Source: JARIHD01 sp963815935 | GTDB taxonomy: Bacteria; Patescibacteriota; Saccharimonadia; Saccharimonadales; UBA4665 | NCBI GenBank assembly: GCA_963815935.1 | Contig: CAWFIL010000007.1 | Span: 1-24,703 of the forward strand | Length of the DNA stretch: 24,703 nucleotides | Direction: 5' to 3' | Part shown: positions 10,950-16,617 of the stretch, piece by piece | How the letters are laid out: each line of letters opens with the position of its first letter | Position numbering within the stretch: the stretch's first letter is position 1 | Program-made: the position numbers and the translations under genes | The notes under the pieces: model-generated | What the model was told of the DNA's origin: nothing | Databases searched by the model: none | What the model saw: the letters and a program-made list of their open reading frames with translations, nothing else

Positions 10950-13829
10950 TTATCTGTTGCGGGAGAGTTTGAGGGTGATTTCTATGCCGTCGAGTTTTAC
11001 CACCTCTGTATGCTCGGGGTCGCCTTCTAGCTCCCCGGTGGCCAGGGTCTCGGCAAATATCATGTCTTTAAACTTGCCGACCGCCTCTGTTATTTGGGGA
11101 TTTTCAGACTCGATTTTAAGCTGAATTCTATCCTCGACGTTAAAGCCGGCGTTTTTGCGGGCATTTTGGACAAATCTGATCAGATCACGGGCAATGCCCT
11201 CAGCTTTCAACTCAGGCGTTACCTCTGTATCAAGCTCTACGATTCCCGTGCCCCGTTTAACTTCTTTGACGTTCAACTCATCGGCGATAATCTGGTTCGA
11301 ACTCCTTAGGAGACCTTCGGTACTAGTGACCGAAGCTAGCGGCTGGCGGACCTTGATTTTGGCCTCGGCTCGCTGAGCCAAACCTTCGGTGATTAATTCG
11401 CGCACTTTATGTCATCTCTTCTAGCAGTTTACGGCTAGCAGTATCTGGCTTATTAACAGATGGCCAATCACTTAAGTGCACCGATTCTGGCAAATCGTGT
11501 GCCCTGCACCAGCTGGCGCCATAAATGATCGCTGATAAACGGCGCCCACGGCGCCAATAGCTGGCAGGTGCGTACCAGAGCATAGTGCAAGGTGTTATAG
11601 GCCTCGGTTTTATCTGTATCGTTCTCGCTCTTCCAGAAAGCGCCTTCGGCTCCGGCGGATATACCAGTTAGACAGATCGTCTATAAAGGGTCGGATGGGC
11701 TTAACGGCTCTGGGAATGTCGTATTTATCGGCCTGGGCTGTAGATCTCTGCTATAACTTCGTCCAGGCGGGCCAACAGCCACTGGTCTAACAGATTAGCG
11801 CTCTCTGGCCGCTTAAACTCCTTAGGCGGCTGTCCAGCCGTCCACCTTGGCGTAGGTGTTAAAGAAGCTAAAGGAGTTAGTTAGCGTGCCCAAGCACATT
11901 GCGGCTCATGTCCCTGATGGCGGTTTCGTCTATGGCAATGGTTTCGCCGTTGATAACCGGGCTGTCGAACAGATACAGCCGCAGGGCGTCGGCGCCGTAA
12001 GTATCGAACACCATCTGTAAATCTGGGTAATTCCCTAGCCTTTTAGACAGTTTACGGCCGTCAGTACCGATTGATAACCCCGTGGGAGATACAGTTTTTA
12101 AAGGCCGGTTCGTCCCACAGCGCCGTGGCCAGCACGTGCAAGGTGTAAAACCAGCCGCGGGTCTGGCCGATATACTCCACGATAAAGTCGGCCGGATGGA
12201 CAAACTTGTCTTTGTCGCCGTAGGGGTAATGGTGCTGGGCGAACGGCATGGAGCCGGACTCGAACCAGCAGTCAAAGACCTCTGTTACGCGCTTGGCAAT
12301 TTTGCCGGTATCGGTCTTAATCTCTACTTTGTCGATGAAGGGTTTGTGCAGATCGGTTACCAGGCTGGGGTCGACGGCTTTTTGCTTTTAGCTCTTCTAA
12401 ACTACCGATAACCGTCAGCTCGCCGTCCTCGGTTTCCCAGACCGGAATCGGCGCGCCCCAGTAGCGGTCGCGGCTAACGTTCCAGTCGCGCACGCCTTCC
12501 AGCCAGTTGCCAAAAGCGCCGTCTTTGACGTTATCTGGTATCCAGTTGATCTGTTGGTTCTTATCTAGCAGCTGCTGTTTTAGCTCGGTGACTTTGATAA
12601 TCCAGCTGTCTACAGCCCGGTAAATTAAGGGGTTGTCGGTGCGCCAGCAGTGCGGATAGCTGTGGGTGTAATCTTCTTGTTTAAAGAGTTTGCCGGCGTT
12701 TTGCAGGCGGTTGATAACTTCGGCGTTGGCGTCGAAAACCAGCAGGCCGGACAGGTCGTGCAGCTCATCGGTGTAGCGGCCGCGCTTGTCCACCGGCACC
12801 ACCACTTCGATGCCGTGGGCTTCGCAGACTTTTTGGTCTTCCTCGCCGAAGCCGGGAGCCTCGTGGGCAATGCCGGTGCCGTCTTCATCTGTTACAAAGT
12901 CGGCGTGCATCACTTGGAAAGCGTTTTTATGGCCGTCGAAATAATGGAACGGCGGTTCGTAGTTTTGGCCTGACCAGTTCGCCGCCTTTGAGAGTCCCTG
13001 ACCTTGTTGATAACCAGCCAGCTGGTCGGCATAGCGCTCTATCGGCTGTAGCTGATAAGATAACCCGTTCGCCGTTGCCTTCCATAACCACGTAGTCTAA
13101 TATCTTTATTAACGGCAATGGCCAGGTTGGCCGGCAGAGTCCAGGGCGTGGTGGTCCAGGCCAGCAGGTTTTCGCCGTTTGCCAGCGGAAAACGCACAGT
13201 TACGGCCGGATCGGTACGGTCGCGGTAGGCATCGTCTTGCCGGCTTTCGAAGTTAGACAGGCTGGTTTCGCAGACGTAGCAATACGGCACGACCTTAAAG
13301 CCGCGGGCCACCAAACCTTTGTCGTAAAGCTGTTTGAAGGCCCACATGACGCTTTCCATGTAGTCGTGCGTCCATCGTGTAGTAGTTGTCCTTAAAATCG
13401 ACCCAGCGACCAATACGGTTGATGTAGTGCTGCCACTCGTCAGTGAACTGCTGGACCGAGGTGCGGCAGTATTCAACGAACTTCTCTACGCCGTAATTTT
13501 CAATCTCGGCTTTACTGCCTAGGCCCAGGTCTTGCTCGGCCTTCATCTCGGCCGGCAGGCCGTGGCAGTCCCAGCCAAAGCGCCGCGGCACGTACATACC
13601 GCGCATGGTTTTGTAGCGCGGAATAGCGTCTTTGACGACACGACGAAACTACGTGACCGTAGTGCGGCAGACCGTTGGCGAATGGCGGGCCATCGTAAAA
13701 CTCGTAGCCTCTCGCCGTCCTGGCGCTGCTCAACACTTTTTTCGAAGGTTTTTTCTTTTTGCCATAGCTCAACTAGCTCCTCTTCTATCTGGGAGAACTG
13801 CGATTTCCCGGGCTACTGTCCTTGCTCAC
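10950..13829 (-). CDS. ileS: Isoleucyl-tRNA synthetase (many frameshifts)
   Basis: The enzyme charges tRNA-Ile with isoleucine. Read in order across frames, the protein shows ELVELWQKEKTFEKS, the class I HIGH-type motif in PPFANGLPHYGH (about 13690-13650), FGWDCHGLPAEMKAEQDLGL, the editing-domain LAWTTTPWTLPANLAI, NVSRDRYWGAPIPVWE, ADFIVEYIGQTRGWFYTLHV, the KMSKS-type DGRKLSKRLGNYPD (about 12055), the anticodon-domain NWYIRRSR, and a C-terminal domain ending ITLKLSRNR. The span is about 960 codons, normal for IleS. HYGH with KLSKR resembles the eukaryote-like IleS2 group. At least ten frame changes occur (near 13800, 13715, 13640, 13370, 13105, 12375, 12070, 11885 and others). The GTG at 13829 is my start choice, giving MSKDSSPG; it needs one frame correction. 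Confidence 0.93.
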
Positions 13830-13838
13830 TGCCTAAAA

Positions 13839-13844
13839 CTATAG
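13839..13844 (-). promoter_or_regulatory. -10 box upstream of ileS
   Basis: On the minus strand GCTATAGT places TATAGT 9 nt before the proposed GTG start at 13829, the same layout as at 10905, 15699 and 16580. No good -35 is seen. Confidence 0.45.
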
Positions 13845-13899
13845 CGTATAACAGAGATAAAAACACTACTGGAATTTCTAATCTTTAATTGCTCTGAAG

Positions 13900-13905
13900 T
13901 ATAAT
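13900..13905 (+). promoter_or_regulatory. -10 box for the plus-strand RNA gene
   Basis: A perfect TATAAT precedes the structured RNA; transcription would start around 13912. The -35 region is weak. It is divergent from the ileS promoter 55 bp away. Confidence 0.55.
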
Positions 13906-13911
13906 TATATT

Positions 13912-14128
13912 GTCAGGTCCTTTCTGCTGTGAGGTCCTGGCTCGGGTGGCCGGGTGCCGCTGTTCTAATGGCATTGCGTTGCCATTGTGGCACCCGGCAA
14001 AAAATCGGGGAAAGGAGGTCAATGGACTGTAGCTGATCGAGCAATCGATCACTTGACCCCGTTCAAATCCCGCAAGGGATCCCTTCTACCCCAGCCCCCT
14101 GACACTTCGGTGCCAGGGGGTATTTTCT
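13912..14128 (+). ncRNA. Candidate structured non-coding RNA with own promoter and terminator
   Basis: Starting after a TATAAT and ending at a UUCG terminator, this ~215-nt segment is full of strong helices. A perfect 10-bp stem (13949-13958 with 13989-13998) encloses an inner 7-bp stem (13967-13973 with 13980-13986). A second arm pairs GGTCAA (14017) with TTGACC (14053) around TGATCG/CGATCA (14034 and 14046), with CGGGG/CCCCG pairing possible outside it. A third is ATCCC-GCAA-GGGAT, a GNRA tetraloop (14067-14080). A strong Shine-Dalgarno followed by a four-codon frame, ATG to TGA at 14023-14037 (MDCS), lies inside. I checked for tRNA, SRP, tmRNA and RNase P signatures and found none. It could also be a leader RNA for the operon downstream. 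Confidence 0.6.
14095..14127 (+). terminator. Intrinsic terminator with UUCG tetraloop
   Basis: CCCCCTG pairs with CAGGGGG. After one A/C mismatch, CAC pairs with GTG closing a TTCG loop at 14106-14109. TATTTTCT follows. It ends the non-coding RNA candidate before the operon promoter. Confidence 0.88.
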
Positions 14129-14151
14129 ATAAAAACGGTGCGTGTTTGTCT

Positions 14152-14180
14152 TTGTGTTTTAACAATTTTTATTGTAAAAT
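14152..14180 (+). promoter_or_regulatory. Promoter of the small-protein operon
   Basis: TTGTGT (14152-14157) and TAAAAT (14175-14180) are separated by exactly 17 bp, in an AT-rich patch immediately after the terminator. Transcription would start near 14187, giving a leader of about 60 nt. Confidence 0.55.
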
Positions 14181-14194
14181 ATGGTCTGAATTTC

Positions 14195-14234
14195 GGGCTA
14201 GCCTCATGTTGGTTCGAGGTTAGCCCCTTCCCTT
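14195..14234 (+). promoter_or_regulatory. Leader hairpin with T-tract (possible attenuator) before the operon
   Basis: GGGCTAGCCTC (14195-14205) pairs with GAGGTTAGCCC (14216-14226) over 11 bp, including one G-T pair that is only good in a plus-strand RNA. CTTCCCTTTTT follows, and the Shine-Dalgarno of the first gene starts about 7 nt after that. It could attenuate transcription or modulate translation. Confidence 0.55.
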
Positions 14235-14248
14235 TTTGAGGAGGAAAC

Positions 14249-14422
14249 ATGAAGAAGGTTCGCTTCGCGATTAGCCTGGTGCTTGTCGCGGGATTCGCAT
14301 ACGCGATAGTTCGGGCTTCACACTCCAACCACGGATACATGTTCGGTCTGGTTGCCGCTACCTGGGTCTTGTGCGGCATCATTCTACGTAGATACTTACG
14401 GGGTGGCCAAGTGGGTGATTAA
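14249..14422 (+). CDS. Small membrane protein A (57 aa), first gene of the operon
   Basis: The ATG follows a near-perfect GAGGAGG Shine-Dalgarno (about 14239-14245), so the start is secure. The protein begins MKKVRFAISLVLVAGFAYAI, a membrane segment or signal anchor after two lysines, then a short polar loop (SHSNHGYM), a second hydrophobic segment (FGLVAATWVLCGIIL) and a basic tail (RRYLRGG). Two transmembrane helices are likely, with both ends in the cytoplasm. There is no recognisable family. It heads a five-gene cluster of very small proteins, all co-directional and tightly spaced. Confidence 0.75.
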   Translation: MKKVRFAISLVLVAGFAYAIVRASHSNHGYMFGLVAATWVLCGIILRRYLRGGQVGD

Positions 14423-14540
14423 AAAGAGCCCTCGGCCGGCCTGGGCCAGATACCCGGGCGTCGTTTTTCTCGTTTTGGTCTGGATCCTGCCCTATTCAAT
14501 GGGAATGGACCTAGACCTCCGGCGTTCCCAGCAATCCTGA
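14415..14540 (+). CDS. Small membrane protein B (about 41 aa)
   Basis: A GTG at 14415 overlaps the end of gene A by 8 nt, a typical coupling arrangement, with a GGGGTG Shine-Dalgarno-like sequence 8 nt upstream; the GTG at 14403 is an alternative start. The product has a basic N-terminus (IKKSPRPAWARYP), one clear transmembrane helix (GVVFLVLVWILPYSMG) and a short charged tail (DLDLRRSQQS). No family is recognised. It is less certain than its neighbours because of its size and the weaker ribosome-binding site. Confidence 0.55.
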   Translation: MIKKSPRPAWARYPGVVFLVLVWILPYSMGMDLDLRRSQQS

Positions 14541-14557
14541 CAGAGAGGAGCATTGAA

Positions 14558-14893
14558 ATGCACTGGAGAACCAAGAAAAGAATCAAGGACGCGGCAGCCA
14601 TCGGAATTGTAGCGACAACGTCGTCGCTTCTCGTCCGACAGGCCAGCCTTTCTAACGGTGCTCTTAGGCGTGCAGGTCGAAATGCGCTGATCAGCGCCTT
14701 GGCTGTTGGGCCCGTGGCAGGTGGGCTCGGTTTTGCTGATTACAAGTTGTATCCGCCCCGCGCTCCCCATGACATCGACGAGGCTCTCGAAACCACGGTT
14801 ACTTGGGGTGCGCTGGCGAGCATTGTGGCCGGTGTAACTGGCGCTGTCACCAGTCTCACCCGGGACGCTCTTCGTGGAAGTAAACGCATCTGA
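14558..14893 (+). CDS. Small Gly/Ala-rich membrane protein C (111 aa)
   Basis: GAGAGGAG sits 7 nt before the ATG, which starts 17 nt after gene B stops. A basic N-terminus (HWRTKKRIKD) is followed by a weakly hydrophobic segment (AAAIGIVATTSSLLV), a Gly/Ala-rich segment (ALISALAVGPVAGGLGFADY), a polar acidic loop (HDIDEALETT) and another hydrophobic segment (WGALASIVAGVTGAVTSL). Two or three membrane passes are plausible. The small-residue packing recalls phage- or plasmid-type small membrane proteins, but I recognise no family. Confidence 0.72.
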   Translation: MHWRTKKRIKDAAAIGIVATTSSLLVRQASLSNGALRRAGRNALISALAVGPVAGGLGFADYKLYPPRAPHDIDEALETTVTWGALASIVAGVTGAVTSLTRDALRGSKRI

Positions 14894-14914
14894 CCTGACC
14901 GAAAGGAGCTCGAC

Positions 14915-15082
14915 ATGGCAGTCGATAAGAAGACTCAGGCTAAGCGCGACAAACTGCAGAGCGAAATTCGCAAACTGTACAGCAGGCGACCTGGCTGTAG
15001 GGGCGAACCCGATGCACTTCGGGATCTCGACAGTCGAATCAGAGTCCTGAAGAGCCAGCTCGACCGGCTTCCCAGATCCTGA
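14915..15082 (+). CDS. Small charged helical protein D (55 aa)
   Basis: GAAAGGAG lies 6 nt before the ATG, which follows gene C by 21 nt. The product is highly charged and helix-prone: MAVDKKTQAKRDKLQSEIRK, then a short break (RRPGCRGEPDA), then LRDLDSRIRVLKSQLDRL. The heptad-like spacing of leucine and isoleucine suggests a two-helix coiled-coil hairpin. It has no membrane segment, so it would be the soluble member of an otherwise membrane-bound set. No family is recognised. Confidence 0.7.
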   Translation: MAVDKKTQAKRDKLQSEIRKLYSRRPGCRGEPDALRDLDSRIRVLKSQLDRLPRS

Positions 15083-15095
15083 AAGGAGCCCAGTT

Positions 15096-15524
15096 GTGAC
15101 AGCACTAAAGACAGCGATTTGGGTAGCTCTAAGCGCGGGCACTCTAATAGGTGCCTTTTACCTGCAAAAGCTCGCTTCACAAACCAAACGCCCGAGCACG
15201 AAACTCCTGGGCTGGGAAGGAATTCTCTTCTTGGTCTTTGGGCAGTTGCAATTCCTTCTCTTTCTGTCGCACCCGAACGCTTACAACACGGCTTTCAACT
15301 GGTTGGCGGGTAGCGGCCAGGAGTTTGGCGCCTTCCCAGGGAAGTTAGGGCAGATTTTGTTGGTCACACTCTGGATTGCCTTCACTTTCGTCGGCGTCAT
15401 CCTGCTGTTTTCTTGGCGCACACAGAGGAAGCTTGAGGAAACGACAGCGCGAGCCTCAGAAGCCAAGCGAAGCACGCGACCTGGGGCCATGGGACGAAGG
15501 TCAAAGAAGAAGCGGCGGCGATAG
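15096..15524 (+). CDS. Small multi-pass membrane protein E (142 aa)
   Basis: A GTG start lies 7 nt after GAAAGGAG and 13 nt after gene D stops. Three hydrophobic stretches are visible: AIWVALSAGTLIGAFYL, WEGILFLVFGQLQFLLFL and ILLVTLWIAFTFVGVILLF. A soluble loop (NWLAGSGQEFGAFPGK) lies between the last two. The C-terminus is a long, strongly basic tail (RRSKKKRRR at the very end), probably cytoplasmic and able to bind nucleic acid or acidic lipid. No family is recognised. It is the last gene of the operon, followed by a long hairpin. Confidence 0.75.
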   Translation: MTALKTAIWVALSAGTLIGAFYLQKLASQTKRPSTKLLGWEGILFLVFGQLQFLLFLSHPNAYNTAFNWLAGSGQEFGAFPGKLGQILLVTLWIAFTFVGVILLFSWRTQRKLEETTARASEAKRSTRPGAMGRRSKKKRRR

Positions 15525-15562
15525 AAGTGGGCGATCGCCTGTCCAGATACATTTCTGATCGA

Positions 15563-15600
15563 GGGGGGTGAGTTGCGCTACTAGGCGTAGCTCACCCCCC
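15563..15600 (+). terminator. 16-bp hairpin closing the operon
   Basis: GGGGGGTGAGTTGCGC (15563-15578) pairs fully with GCGTAGCTCACCCCCC (15585-15600) around a TACTAG loop. Two pairs are G-U and only work in plus-strand RNA. There is no T-tract directly after it, so it may stabilise the 3' end rather than terminate alone. Confidence 0.65.
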
Positions 15601-15635
15601 CACAGCGCCATGCGCGTTCCTGCATTTAGCAGTCG

Positions 15636-15652
15636 AGCGCCTGGCGCTTTTT
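15636..15652 (+). terminator. Short GC hairpin with T-tract
   Basis: AGCGC pairs with GCGCT around CTG and is followed directly by TTTT. Lying 36 bp after the long hairpin, it may be the actual termination point for the operon. Confidence 0.5.
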
Positions 15653-15698
15653 CATACCCCTTTATCAGTCCAGCACTCGAGAAAACAGATCAATTTGC

Positions 15699-15704
15699 TA
15701 TAGT
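15699..15704 (+). promoter_or_regulatory. -10 box of a leaderless promoter (78-aa gene)
   Basis: TTGCTATAGT, an extended -10, lies 7 nt before the ATG at 15712. It is the same motif and spacing as at 10905 on the other strand. Confidence 0.6.
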
Positions 15705-15711
15705 AAAAGAA

Positions 15712-15948
15712 ATGGAAGGATCCGTAGACATACCAAAAACCGATGCCGACAGGACCGAGGAAGCCGTGAGAGATTTTCTTGATCATCTGCATGATGATCT
15801 TCCATACGGACCAATGGACCCAATAGACGAAATGCGCGGCCTTTACCGGCGCACAGAATCTGAGTTTAGGCGCCTCGCTGAGCTAGGCAAGAGAATGATT
15901 GATAATTACGAAACAACCACAAAAAGCGAGCCGATAAAGCCAAGCTAG
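15712..15948 (+). CDS. Hypothetical small acidic protein (78 aa)
   Basis: I start at the ATG at 15712 rather than the upstream in-frame start at 15568, because the latter would lie inside the operon hairpin and the TATAGT box ends 7 nt before 15712. The product is acidic and helical (DADRTEEAVRDFLDHLHDD, then EMRGLYRRTESEFRRLAELG), with a possible coiled coil in its second half. It has no cysteine or membrane segment. No family is recognised. Its leaderless promoter resembles the minus-strand genes, so it seems native and separate from the operon upstream. Confidence 0.6.
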   Translation: MEGSVDIPKTDADRTEEAVRDFLDHLHDDLPYGPMDPIDEMRGLYRRTESEFRRLAELGKRMIDNYETTTKSEPIKPS

Positions 15949-16062
15949 TTAATAATCCCTGTTCTTAGTGTGGGCATTCATGGCTTGTCTGATTTAGTCC
16001 GGGCATCAGTAAAACAGATGCTCGTCTTGGTTCGGCCATCTGGCGAGCCCTGATTTGGTGTT

Positions 16063-16163
16063 GTCTAAAACTAAGCGGGCTTGGCTGGCTAAAGATGTTT
16101 GACGAAAGTAGACTGCTGGGGGCAGTCTTTTTGAGGAGTTCTTTAGACAAGCTTAGTTTTGAC
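16063..16163 (+). terminator. Three-tier nested hairpin containing a terminator-like core
   Basis: The core AGACTGC (16110-16116) pairs with GCAGTCT (16122-16128) around TGGGG and runs into TTTT. Outside it CTAAAGA (16089-16095) pairs with TCTTTAG (16140-16146). Outside that, GTCTAAAACTAAGC (16063-16076) pairs with GCTTAGTTTTGAC (16151-16163) apart from one bulge. The core suits a terminator for the 78-aa gene; the outer tiers are unexplained. Confidence 0.65.
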
Positions 16164-16206
16164 TAACAGCAAGTCACGGCAAGACAGTAAGGCCGAGAGC
16201 TTTTTG

Positions 16207-16234
16207 CCTACTTTTTGGCGGAACAAAAAGTAGG
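16207..16234. repeat. Perfect 11-bp inverted repeat
   Basis: CCTACTTTTTG and CAAAAAGTAGG flank a 6-nt GCGGAA loop. The short A/T runs inside the arms make it a possible bidirectional terminator or a REP-like element between converging genes. Confidence 0.6.
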
Positions 16235-16304
16235 GATAAGTTTGCCATCAAAGGTTGCAAATGTTTTGTTTTTTTTACAAAAGAACTATCCCGCTAAGCG
16301 AGGA

Positions 16305-16571
16305 TCATTGCTGAAGATAATAGTCTACATCATTCATAAGCGGCAGTTGTTCGTCTTCCCAAAGCTGTTGCAACGACCCGTCGTCGGCCATTGCCAAAAC
16401 CGCCGGGTAGCGGACCACATCGTAAAGTTTGGCCATTTCCGAGCCCTCTTTAGTCTCCAAGCTGATAAGTTCTAGTTCTTTGTCTTCGTGCCGGCGGTGA
16501 TATTCGTGGGCATACTCTTCCACCGCGCCCACATGGTCGCTTTTGGGATGATACAGCACCACTACTCTCAT
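16305..16571 (-). CDS. Cysteine-less thioredoxin-fold protein (88 aa)
   Basis: The order is beta strand (MRVVVLYHPKSDH), helix (GAVEEYAHEYHRRHEDK), strand (LELISLET), helix (GSEMAKLYDVV) and the cis-proline signature RYPAVLAMADDG, then LQQLWED. This is the compact thioredoxin/glutaredoxin layout. At the place of the redox CxxC it has HPKSDH, and there is no cysteine anywhere, so it cannot be a thiol donor. It starts 47 bp after nrdJ ends, on the same strand. Its own TATACA box lies 8 nt before the ATG, which suggests leaderless expression. It might be a structural or regulatory partner of the reductase, but that is inference from position only. Confidence 0.7.
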   Translation of the reverse strand: MRVVVLYHPKSDHVGAVEEYAHEYHRRHEDKELELISLETKEGSEMAKLYDVVRYPAVLAMADDGSLQQLWEDEQLPLMNDVDYYLQQ

Positions 16572-16579
16572 AGTGCTAG

Positions 16580-16585
16580 TGTATA
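16580..16585 (-). promoter_or_regulatory. -10 box of a leaderless promoter (thioredoxin-fold gene)
   Basis: On the minus strand TATACA lies 8 nt before the ATG at 16571, in the short gap after nrdJ. Confidence 0.45.
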
Positions 16586-16617
16586 GTTTTCCCTGGCTCT
16601 TGGTTTCTTGTCAGGGT

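Larger units (their letters stand above)
15949..16304. other. Intergenic stretch with nested inverted repeats, no gene seen
   Basis: This stretch separates convergent genes. It holds the nested hairpin at 16063-16163 and the perfect palindrome at 16207-16234; no convincing coding frame is present. Confidence 0.6.

Noticed and set aside
14053..14080. GTTCAAATCC looking like a tRNA T-loop
   Set aside because: The flanking bases do not form a T-stem, no acceptor or anticodon arm fits, and CCA is absent; the ATCCC-GCAA-GGGAT hairpin uses these bases instead.
13987..14223. 78-codon plus-strand frame before the operon
   Set aside because: It reads through the UUCG terminator and the operon promoter and has no ribosome-binding site.
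14492..15142. 216-codon minus-strand frame opposite the small-protein operon
   Set aside because: The plus-strand genes have consistent Shine-Dalgarno sites, spacing and membrane-protein character; the antisense frame shows none of these.
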